Origin: JAJYUU01 sp963822955 | GTDB lineage: Bacteria; Actinomycetota; Actinomycetes; Streptosporangiales; Streptosporangiaceae | Length of the DNA stretch: 64,000 nt | Direction: 5' to 3' | NCBI GenBank assembly: GCA_963822955.1 | Contig: CAWGJS010000007.1 | Location: 744,001-808,000, forward strand | In this document: positions 33,692 to 42,539 of the stretch, one piece after another | Numbering within the stretch: position 1 is the stretch's first letter | Layout: each line of letters opens with the position of its first letter | Notes under the pieces: generated by a model | The model's database searches: none | Told to the model about the DNA's origin: nothing | The model's input: the letters and a program-made list of their open reading frames with translations, nothing else | Position numbers and translations under genes: made by a program

Positions 33692-34846
33692 GTGAGCGAA
33701 CAACGCAAGATCAGAGTGGCGGTCGTGTTCGGCGGCCGTGGCCCCGAGCATCAGGTGTCCTGCATGGGCGGCGGCAACATGCTGCGTGCCATCGACAGGT
33801 CCCGGTATGAAGTCATCCCGGTCGGGATCACCACCGACGGCAGCTGGGTGCAGGTGGCCGACGCGCCTGAGCTCCTGGCGGTAACAGACGGCCAGCTGCC
33901 TACGGTCGAGGCGGTCGCTGCGCCAGGCTCGCAGCTCGTGCCCTGGTCTGGCACCGGGACCACGAACGGCGTCGTCGCCAGCGCGCCGGCCCAGATCCCG
34001 CACCTGTTCGGCAACGTCGATGTCGTGATTCCGGTGCTGCACGGCCCCTATGGCGAGGACGGCACCATCCAGGGCCTGCTCGAGATGGCCGGCGTCACCT
34101 ACGTCGGGGCGGGCGTTCTGGCCAGCGCGGTCAGCATGGACAAGGAGTACATGAAGCTGATCTTCAAGGCGAAGGGCCTGCCGGTGGGGCCTCACGTCGT
34201 CGTGAGGGAACGTGATTGGCCCGCCTCGGACGCGGCCAGCGAGACGCTGTCTGTCGAGGCAAAGCGAGTGCTGGACGACATCGCCGAGCTCGGCTGGCCG
34301 CTGTTCGTCAAGCCGGCCAGGGGCGGCTCGAGCATCGGCACGTCGAAGGCGAACGACATTGGGCAGTTGCACGAGTCGATCGCCACAGCCAGGCAGTACG
34401 ACCCGAAGGTGCTGGTCGAGGCCGCCATCGACGGGGTTGAGGTCGAAGTTGCGGTGCTGGAGGGCGTGGACGGCGCCCCGCCGGACACCAGCATTCCAGG
34501 CCAGCTTCTCGTCGATGGCGGCGAGGAGTTCTATGACTTCGAGGCCAAGTACCTGGACGCGGCCGGCTCGATAGCGATCCCCGCGCCGATCCCGCAGGAC
34601 GCACTCGCGGAAATCCGCCGCCTGGCTGCGGCCGCCTTCGAGGCGGTGTCCTGCGAGGGCCTAGCCAGAGTCGACTTCTTTTACACCACTGATGGCCGGA
34701 TCCTGGTGAACGAGATCAACACCATCCCTGGCTTTTCCGCCACCTCGTACTTCCAGAAGATGTGGGAGGCCAGCGGGATGCCGTTCCCCGAGCTGATCGA
34801 CAGGCTGCTGCAAACCGCGCTCAAGAAGCGGCCCGGGCTGCGCTAG
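33692..34846 (+). CDS. ddl: D-alanine--D-alanine ligase
   Basis: Makes the D-Ala-D-Ala dipeptide for peptidoglycan. GTG 33692, five bases after GGAG, gives 384 residues; an in-frame ATG at 33662 has no ribosome site. Features: VVFGGRGPEHQVS near the start, PVLHGPYGEDGTIQGLLE (about 108-125), KPARGGSSIGTSKA, and the metal ligands in LVNEINTIPGFSATSYF. It follows gpsA by 61 bp. Confidence 0.94.
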   Translation: MSEQRKIRVAVVFGGRGPEHQVSCMGGGNMLRAIDRSRYEVIPVGITTDGSWVQVADAPELLAVTDGQLPTVEAVAAPGSQLVPWSGTGTTNGVVASAPAQIPHLFGNVDVVIPVLHGPYGEDGTIQGLLEMAGVTYVGAGVLASAVSMDKEYMKLIFKAKGLPVGPHVVVRERDWPASDAASETLSVEAKRVLDDIAELGWPLFVKPARGGSSIGTSKANDIGQLHESIATARQYDPKVLVEAAIDGVEVEVAVLEGVDGAPPDTSIPGQLLVDGGEEFYDFEAKYLDAAGSIAIPAPIPQDALAEIRRLAAAAFEAVSCEGLARVDFFYTTDGRILVNEINTIPGFSATSYFQKMWEASGMPFPELIDRLLQTALKKRPGLR

Positions 34847-34986
34847 CGCCGGCCAGTTCCGCGGTCAGGAATGGCTACCGGATTGTCGTGCATCCAAACG
34901 GGCACGCTGATCGGAGGCTGCGGGCCGTGGGCCACGGGTGACCCGGCCCCTCGAGATCTGGCAGATCCATAAATCGGGGGATATTT

Positions 34987-35421
34987 GTGAAGCGGCGCGC
35001 GCGCATGCCCAACGGCCTCGTGTGGCTCGTCAGCGTCGTGGCCGTCTGGCTCGTGACGACGGCGCTGATCGCCGTCCTGATCAAAGCAGACTTCAACGGG
35101 ACGTCGGCAGGCGCACTCATCGGACAGTCGATGCTCAGCGCTGCGTTCGCATCTGGCGTGGTCGGCGGCCCGGCCACCGCGGTGGCACTCCGCGTTCGCC
35201 GCAGCTGCGGGCTGGGCAGGGCCGCGCTCGCCGGCCTCGGTACGGCCGTGCTCATCATGCTGTTCCTGTGGTCGTACCTGGAGGCATCCGGGACGTCGAT
35301 CACAGACGCATGGAGCGCGGTCCCGCCCGTCCTTATCGTGGCCGTGGTGGAGATAGGGCTTGCGTTTACGCTCCGCGGCCGACGTGTAATGCCAGCCAGC
35401 CCTGAGCCGGACTCGGACTAG
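34987..35421 (+). CDS. Small four-helix membrane protein, unknown
   Basis: 144 residues with about four membrane segments (roughly 9-32, 45-70, 79-98, 108-128), basic ends and an acidic C-terminal tip (PEPDSD). No family is recognised. GTG 34987 has a G-rich stretch before it. Its stop lies in the first unit of an 18-bp tandem repeat shared with the convergent hupB. Confidence 0.6.
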   Translation: MKRRARMPNGLVWLVSVVAVWLVTTALIAVLIKADFNGTSAGALIGQSMLSAAFASGVVGGPATAVALRVRRSCGLGRAALAGLGTAVLIMLFLWSYLEASGTSITDAWSAVPPVLIVAVVEIGLAFTLRGRRVMPASPEPDSD

Positions 35422-35470
35422 CCGGCAGGCTCGGGCTAGTCGGCAGGCTGGGGCTAGCCGGCAGGTTCGG
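35418..35470. repeat. 18-bp tandem repeat between convergent genes
   Basis: Three units of CTAGCCGGCAGGCTCGGG-like sequence (35418-35435, 35436-35453, 35454-35470, the last 17 bp). Each begins with CTAG; the first holds the plus-strand TAG stop, and the hupB stop (CTA at 35471) starts just where a fourth unit would begin. Confidence 0.85.
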
Positions 35471-35941
35471 CTACCTGCCAGTACGCGCGCGGGTAGTCCG
35501 CGCGGCGGTGCTCCTGCTCGTCCCGGCCCTGCTCGTCCCGGCCCTGCCCGTCGCGGCCCTGCTCGTCCCGGTGCTCCTGCTCGTCCCGGCCCTGCTCGTC
35601 CGCGTCGTGGTGCCGCCACGCTTCGGCCCGGTCGAGGCCGCCGCACCCGTGCGTGCCCGGCCGCGGCTCGGCGTGTTGACCATGGCCTTGAAGTCCGCCC
35701 CCGCCCGGAACTTGGGTACCGAGGTCTTCGGCACCTTGACGGCCGCCCCGGTGGCCGGATTGCGGGCTGTCCGGGCTGCCCGGACCTGCTTCTCGAATAC
35801 TCCGAATCCGGTAATGGAGACTTTGTCGCCGCTAGCGACGGTTTCCTGGATGGTGTCCAGCACGGCGTTGACCGCCTCGACCGCTGTCCTCTTATCTCCC
35901 ATTCGCCCGGAGACTGCATCAATTAGGTCGCGCTTGTTCAT
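35471..35941 (-). CDS. hupB: HU family DNA-binding protein with S/T/R-rich tail
   Basis: Histone-like dimer that bends DNA. Residues 1-90 are a full HU core (MNKRDLIDAVSGRMGDKR, VSITGFGVFEKQVRAARTARNPATG, FRAGADFK). The last 65 residues are a repetitive basic tail in about 15-bp units (SRAGTSRSTGTSRAATGRAG). Actinobacterial HupB usually has a Lys/Ala-rich histone-H1-like tail; here Ser, Thr, Gly and Arg replace Lys almost entirely. Start ATG 35941 overlaps the upstream gene by four bases. Confidence 0.93.
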   Translation of the reverse strand: MNKRDLIDAVSGRMGDKRTAVEAVNAVLDTIQETVASGDKVSITGFGVFEKQVRAARTARNPATGAAVKVPKTSVPKFRAGADFKAMVNTPSRGRARTGAAASTGPKRGGTTTRTSRAGTSRSTGTSRAATGRAGTSRAGTSRSTAARTTRARTGR

Positions 35942-36234
35942 TCTTTCCCCCAGCGGTTTGCGGCCGCGTCGTTCGCATTTCCATATCGAGGGTTCCTGGC
36001 GCCCGCCTGTTCGAGCTTTGCCAGGAATGCCGCCAGGCGACGCTCGCCAGCTTGCTCGTCAGCACCTGCGGCTTTGACTGAGTCGCAGACTGCGATGAAC
36101 TGGCGGTGTAGTTGCGCCGCGAGGGGGCCCGGCAAGTCGAGGGCTGCCATCCGCTCGCGAGCGTCCGCCAGCCTCGCCGCCAGCGATCTGGCCCCGACAG
36201 CTCCACCGTCAACCGACGGCGAGAATTCGGGCAT
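35938..36234 (-). CDS. Small helical protein upstream of hupB, unknown
   Basis: 98 residues from ATG 36234, 7 bases after GGGGGAA; a longer frame to 36351 lacks a good site. Mostly helical and Ala/Arg-rich (ARSLAARLADARERMAALDL, then RRLAAFLAKLEQAG), no Cys pairs, no signal. Its stop overlaps the hupB start (ATGA), so the two are translated together, suggesting a nucleoid-related role. Family not recognised. Confidence 0.6.
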   Translation of the reverse strand: MPEFSPSVDGGAVGARSLAARLADARERMAALDLPGPLAAQLHRQFIAVCDSVKAAGADEQAGERRLAAFLAKLEQAGARNPRYGNANDAAANRWGKE

Positions 36235-36453
36235 CGACGTTCCCCCTGATCCGACAATGCTCAGCCCACAACGAAACATACGCTGGGCACGCTGCGGCGC
36301 TTTCGCCAGGCCCGCCTTCCAACCGCGCAGGGAGTCCCAAGTCCCTCCCATACCACCGCGTCGCGGGCAGGTTGCCGGTACGGTCCATACTTAAGACTGC
36401 GGCCTGCCGGGCGGGCCGCATCAACTGCCCCTGGCGACGGAGCGAGGCTGTCC

Positions 36454-37599
36454 ATGAAGGTATCCGTGGTCAAGGAGACCGCGCCCGGCGAACGGCGAGT
36501 CGCCCTCGTCCCGGAAGCTGTGGTCAAACTGCGCACGGCCGGCGTGGAGGTCCTCGTCGAGTCTGGGGCCGGCGACCGGGCATGGCATACCGACGACAGT
36601 TACGCCGAGGCGGGCGCGAGCGTCGTTAGCCGTCGCGAGGCCCTGGCGGCCGACGTCGTGCTGCTGGTCGGCAAGCCCGACGCAGCCGCAATAGCCGCGC
36701 TGCGGCCAGGCCAGCTTGTCATCGGCCTGCTCGCGCCGCTGACTGACCCTGAGCTAGTCGCGGCGCTCGCTGGATCCGGCGTGACCGCGGTGAGCATGGA
36801 CATGATCCCGCGGACCCTGCCCCGAGCGCAGCCGATGGACGCGCTGTCCTCCCAGGCCAATATCGCCGGCTACAAGGCAGTGGTACTGGCGGCGGCCGAG
36901 TATGGCCGCTTCTTTCCGCTGCTCATCACCGCGGCCGGAACCGCCCGGCCGGCCCGGGTGCTGGTACTCGGCACGGGCGTGGCGGGCCTGCAGGCCATCG
37001 GCACGGCGCGGCGGCTCGGCGCGGTAGTCAGCGCCTATGACGTGCGGCCGGAGACCAAGACTGAGGCGGAGTCGGTCGGCGCAACGTTTATCGAGCTGAC
37101 CTCCGTGGGCTCCGGGTCCGGCGAGGGCGGCTACGCTCGCGCGCTGTCCGAGGACGAGCGGATGGCCCAGCAAGAAGAGCTCGCTGGCCATATCGCGCGC
37201 CACGATGTCGTGATCACCACGGCCCAGGTACCGGGTCGGCGACCACCGCTGCTGGTCACCGACGACGCGCTCAAGTCGATGGCGGCTGGCTCGGTGATCG
37301 TGGACATGGGTGCGAGCGCGCTGGGCGGGAACGCGGCCGGATCTGTTCCCGGCGAGACCGTGATCACCGAGAACGGTGTCACGATCATCGGCGCATCCAG
37401 CCTGCCGTCGAGCATGGCCGCCGCCGCTTCCGCGATGTACGCGCGGAACATCAGCGCGCTGCTGCTGTACCTGGTGAAGGACGGCCAGCTTGCCCTAGAT
37501 CTGGATGACGAACTGCAAGCCGGGGTCGTCATTACCTCCGGCGGGGAGATCGTTCATCCCGCACTTGCAGCAGCGGCTGCCGAATCCCCGGCTAGATAG
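36454..37599 (+). CDS. pntAA: NAD(P) transhydrogenase subunit alpha, part 1
   Basis: Soluble NAD(H)-binding part of the proton-pumping transhydrogenase. 381 residues: KVSVVKETAPGERRVALVP start, RPARVLVLGTGVAGLQAIGTARRLGA Rossmann segment (about 168-193), and the RPETKTEAESVGA region. In actinobacteria the complex is split into three genes, as here. Confidence 0.94.
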   Translation: MKVSVVKETAPGERRVALVPEAVVKLRTAGVEVLVESGAGDRAWHTDDSYAEAGASVVSRREALAADVVLLVGKPDAAAIAALRPGQLVIGLLAPLTDPELVAALAGSGVTAVSMDMIPRTLPRAQPMDALSSQANIAGYKAVVLAAAEYGRFFPLLITAAGTARPARVLVLGTGVAGLQAIGTARRLGAVVSAYDVRPETKTEAESVGATFIELTSVGSGSGEGGYARALSEDERMAQQEELAGHIARHDVVITTAQVPGRRPPLLVTDDALKSMAAGSVIVDMGASALGGNAAGSVPGETVITENGVTIIGASSLPSSMAAAASAMYARNISALLLYLVKDGQLALDLDDELQAGVVITSGGEIVHPALAAAAAESPAR

Positions 37600-37630
37600 A
37601 GCCCCGACCGGCCCGAAGAAGGAACAGCCT

Positions 37631-38092
37631 GTGTCTTACCCGGCGCTACTCGTTGACGTCACGATTTTCGTGCTCAGCCTATGGGTGGGCTTCGAGGTCA
37701 TCAGCAAGGTCCCGGCCACCTTGCACACACCGCTGATGTCGGCAGCCAACTCGATCCACGGGATCGTGCTGGTCGGCGCGATGCTGATCGCAGTCACCGC
37801 GCACAACGCCGTCGGCTACGTGATCGCCTTCCTGGCCGCCGCGTTCGCCGCGATGAATGTTGTCGGCGGGTACGTAGTCACCGGACGGATGCTGAAGATG
37901 TTCCGCCGACGGCCAGCTGTTCAGGCAGGCACGGCTGTTCAGGCTGGCAGTGGGCCCGACGCCGTCACCGCGGCCGCCAACGGCCCAGCAGCAAACGGCC
38001 CAGCAGCGAACGACACCGCAGCCAAGGGCTCAGCACCGGGCAGCGCTACCGCTGCCGCGAACGGCTCCAGCCGCAGCGGGCGGACAGCATGA
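37631..38092 (+). CDS. pntAB: NAD(P) transhydrogenase subunit alpha, part 2
   Basis: Membrane subunit of the transhydrogenase. GTG 37631 after GAAGGAA gives 153 residues with about three hydrophobic stretches (about 8-27, 39-60, 63-85) and GYVVTGRMLKMFRRR at the end of the core. The last 45 residues are a repetitive A/N/G/P-rich tail (NGPAANGPAAND) not seen in typical family members. Its stop overlaps pntB (ATGA). Confidence 0.92.
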   Translation: MSYPALLVDVTIFVLSLWVGFEVISKVPATLHTPLMSAANSIHGIVLVGAMLIAVTAHNAVGYVIAFLAAAFAAMNVVGGYVVTGRMLKMFRRRPAVQAGTAVQAGSGPDAVTAAANGPAANGPAANDTAAKGSAPGSATAAANGSSRSGRTA

Positions 38093-39489
38093 GCACCTTC
38101 GAGTGGGTCATCCAGCTGATCTATGTACTGGCAGCATCATGCTTCGTGCTCGGCTTGCACCTGATGAACACTCCGGCGACCGCCCGGCGAGGCAACCAGG
38201 TCTCGACGGGAGGCATGGTCACTGCTATCGCCGCGACGCTGGCCATCATTGTCCACGGCGGCATCATCAGCGCAACCGGCTGGATCGTGCTGATTGCCGG
38301 CGCGCTCCTAGGTGGCGCGGCCGGGCTCTACTCGGCCAGGACCGTCCAGATGACAGCCATGCCGCAGCTAGTCAGCGTGTTCAACGCTGTCGGCGGCGGC
38401 GCTGCGGCCCTCGTCGGCATCCACGACTACATGCAGGCCGGCTCGTCGGTCTCGGCAACGACTTCGGTGACGACCCTGCTGGACGTCATCATCGGCGGCG
38501 TGACATTCTCCGGTTCCATCATCGCGGCCGGGAAGCTACAGGGAATCATCACGTCCGCGCCCGTCACGTTCCGCGGTGCGCGCGTCCTCAACGGGCTGCT
38601 AGCAGTGATCGCGGTCGGCTTCAGCGCGTACCTGATCGCCGCGCCGAGCGCGGGCCTGCTCACCATCGTGATCGTCGCCTCGCTGATCTTCGGCGTCTCG
38701 ATGGTGATGCCAATCGGCGGAGCCGACATGCCGGTCGTGATCTCGCTGCTGAACGCATTCACTGGTACGGCGGTCGCCATGGCCGGTTTCGTCATCGGCA
38801 ACTGGGCCATGATCATTGCCGGCGCGCTGGTGGGCGCTTCCGGTGGCATCCTGACCAAGCTGATGGCCGATGCCATGAACCGGTCGATCCCCAACATCAT
38901 CGTTGGCGGCTTCGGGACCGGGGACACGGCGGCGGTTGTGGCGGGGCCTGGCGGCAGCGTGCGGTCTATCGCGGCCGACGACGCGGCCATCCAGCTCGCC
39001 TATGCCTCGAAGGTCATTATCGTGCCCGGCTACGGGCTGGCCGCAGCCCAGGCTCAGCACGAGGTGGCAGCGCTGGCGGACGTACTGGAGTCGCGCGGGG
39101 TGGACGTGAGCTATGCCATTCACCCGGTGGCGGGCCGGATGCCCGGCCACATGAACGTGCTCCTGGCCGAGGCCAATGTCCCCTACCCGCAGCTCAAGGA
39201 GATGGACGAGATCAACCCGGAGTTCAGCCGGGCAGACGTGGCGCTGGTGATCGGCGCGAACGACGTCACCAACCCGGCAGCCCGGCGGGCCGGAACAGCA
39301 ATCTCCGGCATGCCGATCCTCGATGTCGACCATGCCAAGAGCATCATCGTGATCAAGCGGTCCATGGGCCACGGTTACGCGGGCATCGACAATGAGCTCT
39401 ACGTCAATCCGAAGACCAGCATGTACTTCGCCGACGCCAAGAAGGCACTGGCCGACATGACGAGCGCGGTCAAGACGCTGGTGGGCTAA
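38089..39489 (+). CDS. pntB: NAD(P) transhydrogenase subunit beta
   Basis: Membrane and NADP(H)-binding subunit. ATG 38089 (ATGA overlap) gives 466 residues. About nine membrane helices fill residues 1-260, and the C-terminal domain III has GYGLAAAQAQHEV, HPVAGRMPGHMNVLLAEA and ALVIGANDVTNPAAR. Couples proton flow to NADPH production. Its last 20 bases overlap the end of the convergent FHA gene. Confidence 0.95.
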   Translation: MSTFEWVIQLIYVLAASCFVLGLHLMNTPATARRGNQVSTGGMVTAIAATLAIIVHGGIISATGWIVLIAGALLGGAAGLYSARTVQMTAMPQLVSVFNAVGGGAAALVGIHDYMQAGSSVSATTSVTTLLDVIIGGVTFSGSIIAAGKLQGIITSAPVTFRGARVLNGLLAVIAVGFSAYLIAAPSAGLLTIVIVASLIFGVSMVMPIGGADMPVVISLLNAFTGTAVAMAGFVIGNWAMIIAGALVGASGGILTKLMADAMNRSIPNIIVGGFGTGDTAAVVAGPGGSVRSIAADDAAIQLAYASKVIIVPGYGLAAAQAQHEVAALADVLESRGVDVSYAIHPVAGRMPGHMNVLLAEANVPYPQLKEMDEINPEFSRADVALVIGANDVTNPAARRAGTAISGMPILDVDHAKSIIVIKRSMGHGYAGIDNELYVNPKTSMYFADAKKALADMTSAVKTLVG

Positions 39490-40303
39490 GACGCGGGCGG
39501 ACCAGACGCCGGCAGGCCAGACGCAGGCGGACCAGACGCTGGCGGGCCAGACGCCGGCGGAGCCGGCGCAGGTCATCCACGGTGAGCTCGCCGGTCGAAA
39601 TGAGCAGGGCAGCCAGCTCCTCCAGCGCTCGCGGGCCGCGCAGGCCCGGAACGCCGATCCGGACGTAACGGTTGCGGATGTTCTCGCAGCGCTTCGACAC
39701 GGTGTGCGGCTGCCAGCCGATCCGGTCGGCGGCCTGCCGAGCGCTGCGCGGTGCTGCCGCGCCCGAGTGCTTCCAGGTCAGGTACTCCTCGAACCGCGCT
39801 GCGAGCACGAGCCGGTCGGCGTCATTCAGGGGCGTACGCAGCTTCGTGCTAGTGACCATCCGTTCCGGCAGCACTCCGAGTCTGGCCCGCTCCGGCGCGT
39901 CCTCGTTCCCGCCGTCCAGTTCATCGTCGAGATCCGGCAGCCGCATTCGCAGCGTGTAGCTGTCGAGCATGCCGTCGACCCGGACCTTGGCGTGCCACTG
40001 TTGTAGCGGGAGCCCCATGCCAGGCGGAATGTCGGCCCGGAAGCCCAGGTCGCCTGCGAGATAAAGCATGGACGAGGCACTGGAGTTGGTCAGCCACCAC
40101 AGGCCGCCGCGGCATTCGAAGCTCCCGGCGTTGCGCGATACTCCGCGGTCTTCGTTCGGCAGCACGATGTCGCAGGTCTCGGCGCGGCCGAAGGTAAGCC
40201 GCCCGTCGGGCTTAACCCGCCAGGTCCCCGACTCAAACATGACGATCAGCAGCACGCCAAGCCTGTCTTCCAGCATCGTCCTTGCCTCGGCTACCGGGAC
40301 CAT
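39470..40303 (-). CDS. FHA domain protein with C-terminal helix-turn-helix
   Basis: 277 residues from ATG 40303; ATG 40276 (AAGGA upstream) is a better start. An N-terminal FHA domain (about 20-105: GRLTFGRAETCDIVLPNEDR, then RNAGSFECRGGLWWLTNSS) binds phosphothreonine. A C-terminal part (about 160-245) has RSARQAADRIGWQPHTVSKR, reading like a helix-turn-helix. The very end is a repetitive R/L-rich tail encoded by the 15-bp repeat. A phosphorylation-responsive regulator is possible; no family name is certain. Confidence 0.72.
   Translation of the reverse strand: MVPVAEARTMLEDRLGVLLIVMFESGTWRVKPDGRLTFGRAETCDIVLPNEDRGVSRNAGSFECRGGLWWLTNSSASSMLYLAGDLGFRADIPPGMGLPLQQWHAKVRVDGMLDSYTLRMRLPDLDDELDGGNEDAPERARLGVLPERMVTSTKLRTPLNDADRLVLAARFEEYLTWKHSGAAAPRSARQAADRIGWQPHTVSKRCENIRNRYVRIGVPGLRGPRALEELAALLISTGELTVDDLRRLRRRLARQRLVRLRLACRRLVRPRLSPPAS
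39490..39564. repeat. 15-bp tandem repeat at the pntB/FHA convergent ends
   Basis: Five 15-bp units of the GACGCGGGCGGACCA/GACGCCGGCAGGCCA type, starting one base after the pntB stop. Because 15 is a multiple of three, the units also encode a repeating R-L-x-x-x tail in the opposite-strand FHA gene. Confidence 0.85.
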
Positions 40304-40466
40304 AGGCGGAGGATGTCCCGTCCGTCAACGCGCCTGGGGCGCCCTCCCCACCTGGGGAGCCCTCCCCTTGCCGGGGGCACCAGCTGGGCGGAGAGTGTCA
40401 GGACTTGGCGAGGCAGGGCTGCATGGGCCAGCCGGACAGGCCGATCTGGGGCTCGGCCTGTCCGGT

Positions 40467-42437
40467 TCAGATTGGGTACAGCTCACCCGCGGTCTGGTAA
40501 CACCGGCCGCTTGGCGTGCGCCAGGTCATCTCCCCGGGCCGGAGTTGCTCGAGGAGCCAGCCGGGTGCCTGTTTCGCATGATGATGTCGGCGGCACAGCG
40601 GCGCGAGGTTACATTCACAAGATCTTCCGCCCTGGTCGAACGGCACGGTGTGGTCGATATCGCACCTGATCGCAGGGCGCCGGCAGCCGGGAAATGCGCA
40701 TCTGCGCTGGCGGACCATGACCAGGTTGCAGAGGGAGGCTGGTGGCCGGTAACTGGCCGACTGCCGCGCGTGGCCGCAGTCGCCTGACTCCAGAAGCTGA
40801 AGCTTCGACCGCAGGCCCACCGCCCAGGGCAGTACCGGCTCGCCTGTTGCCGGACCGCGGCGAGCGGACACGTGACCGAGCGCCCGGCCATCCGCACCGG
40901 TGACCGTGAGGGACCACCGAGTTCCAGGGCCGCTGGCCAGCATGCCAGCAATCTCGCGGCTTGTGGAAGCGTCGACGGGGCCGTGCCCAGCTACTTCGCC
41001 TGGCTGGCTGCCACCGAGCAGAGCCGCCAGCGGCATGGTCAGGTGGATCGTGCCGCACACCGCGGGCCACGCGTGAGCGCCCTGGGCCAGACGAGATCCG
41101 CGATCCTCGCATGATTGGTCTGGGGCGCCCTGACCGGCTGACTCACCCTGGTCAGCTGACTCACCGTCGCCAGCTGACTCACCCTGGTCCGCTGACTCAC
41201 CCTGGTCAGCTGACTCACCGTCGCCAGTCGCTAAACCCGGCAGCAGGGACTCGACTGGCCGGTCCGCGAGCAGCGCAAGGTAGACGGCCGCGCGAAGCTG
41301 GCTGATGGTGCCAGCAGCGCCGTGGTCGTGCAGCCATCTGGCCAGCGCCGTGAGCCGGGAGTCGGCAGCAATCACGTCGGCAGGCGGCAGCTCACGGCCG
41401 GCAAGCGCAGCGTTGCCAGACGCCTCGTCCCAGGACCGGACCTCGGCGTCCTTGCGGGCCTCGTTCCGCCGCCGGTCCGCGGACTCGGGATCGGCGGCCA
41501 GCACTGCGCGGCGCAGCGCAGCCCGCAGCTGGCCGGTCGTCCAACCGCCCGCGCCCGCCCGGCCAAGCAGCCGGCAGGCGATCTCGCGCGCAACGTCTTC
41601 ATCAGCAAGCGCCGCGAGCTCGCTGACGAAGAGGCAGGCCTTCGCCCAGTCGAGCTCTCCGCGCTCCAGCGCGGCGTGCACGACGCCAAGGCGCGCGAAC
41701 CCGGACGACATCGATATCAGCAGGTCGGCGGAACGCCCGGTAAGGGTGAGCGCGGCGGCTAGCTCATCGCTGATGTGGTCGGCCAGCCGGGAGTTGCCTG
41801 GCCCCTCCGACTGGGCACGGCGACGCCGGACGAGTTCCGTCACGGCCGCCGTCTCGCCCGCCGCCGCCCACGAGGACATCCGGCGCCACGCGCACAGCAC
41901 ACCGATCAGCTCGGATTCGCCGAGCTTGTCGTCACCCTCGGCGGTCGCAGTAGCTAGCGCCTCACCGAGCCAGGACCCTGGCGCCATCTCGTCCAGGACG
42001 CCGCCCGAGGCGAACCCCACGCCTCCAGGGCCGGTGCGCAGGTGATGCAGAAAGCCCGCCGGAATGGCCTCGCCGTCACCAGTCCAGGCTCCGGCCAGGA
42101 ACTCGGCCCGAATGTCGGCGGGCAGGCTTGCCAGCCACGCCGCGCTGTCGTCAGGGTCGGTCTCCGGGTCGCCGTCATCACCGGGAACCCAGCCCTGGTC
42201 CACCCAGTCGTCGGCGGACCATTCCCGGCCCGGGGCGCCCGCTCTGGCGTTGCCCGGCGACATAAGGGCAGGCGAAACCGGGAGCTCCGGGTCCGGAAGC
42301 TCCGGGTCCGGAGGCTCCGGGTCCGGGAGTCCTAGGTCAAGCTGACCGCCGTCGGTCACCGTGAACTCGCCCACCTGTGTCACCACCTCTCTGCTCATGG
42401 CAAGCTTTTCGCTCATAGTATCGAGAGGTTCTGACAT
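40467..42437 (-). CDS. DUF222 domain HNH endonuclease (13E12-like)
   Basis: 656 residues. An N-terminal disordered region has a PDPELPDPELP repeat (about 35-55); DUF222 covers roughly 145-420; the C-terminal HNH nuclease (about 590-640) has CAFPGCRRPAIRCDIDHTVPF and CRRHHHAKQ. This family is multicopy in mycobacteria and other actinobacteria, often of unknown role. A run of ESADQG hexapeptides (about 400-435) comes from an 18-bp DNA repeat. ATG 42437 chosen; others in the first 14 residues are possible. Confidence 0.9.
   Translation of the reverse strand: MSEPLDTMSEKLAMSREVVTQVGEFTVTDGGQLDLGLPDPEPPDPELPDPELPVSPALMSPGNARAGAPGREWSADDWVDQGWVPGDDGDPETDPDDSAAWLASLPADIRAEFLAGAWTGDGEAIPAGFLHHLRTGPGGVGFASGGVLDEMAPGSWLGEALATATAEGDDKLGESELIGVLCAWRRMSSWAAAGETAAVTELVRRRRAQSEGPGNSRLADHISDELAAALTLTGRSADLLISMSSGFARLGVVHAALERGELDWAKACLFVSELAALADEDVAREIACRLLGRAGAGGWTTGQLRAALRRAVLAADPESADRRRNEARKDAEVRSWDEASGNAALAGRELPPADVIAADSRLTALARWLHDHGAAGTISQLRAAVYLALLADRPVESLLPGLATGDGESADQGESADQGESAGDGESADQGESAGQGAPDQSCEDRGSRLAQGAHAWPAVCGTIHLTMPLAALLGGSQPGEVAGHGPVDASTSREIAGMLASGPGTRWSLTVTGADGRALGHVSARRGPATGEPVLPWAVGLRSKLQLLESGDCGHARQSASYRPPASLCNLVMVRQRRCAFPGCRRPAIRCDIDHTVPFDQGGRSCECNLAPLCRRHHHAKQAPGWLLEQLRPGEMTWRTPSGRCYQTAGELYPI
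41138..41227. repeat. 18-bp tandem repeat inside the HNH gene
   Basis: Five in-phase 18-bp units (CTGACTCACCCTGGTCAG and the variant CTGACTCACCGTCGCCAG) encode a repeating GESADQ/GESAGD hexapeptide linker between DUF222 and the HNH domain. Confidence 0.85.
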
Positions 42438-42539
42438 TATTCGGGATGCGGTGTTCAGCTTCGGCGGCCGATCGGGGCGCGAACGCAGCAGTTAGCCTTG
42501 GCTTGATCAGCCCAGGCCCACGCCGATATCGGAGCGGTC

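Noticed and set aside
34843..35922. Long minus-strand open frame over hupB
   Set aside because: Composition is a shadow of the hupB frame and the four-helix gene; no ribosome site and a biased R/G/P composition.
37681..39395. Extended frames over pntAB and pntB (37681-39489 and 37950-39395)
   Set aside because: The first is pntB with a false upstream extension through pntAB; the second is an off-frame shadow with R/H-rich composition.
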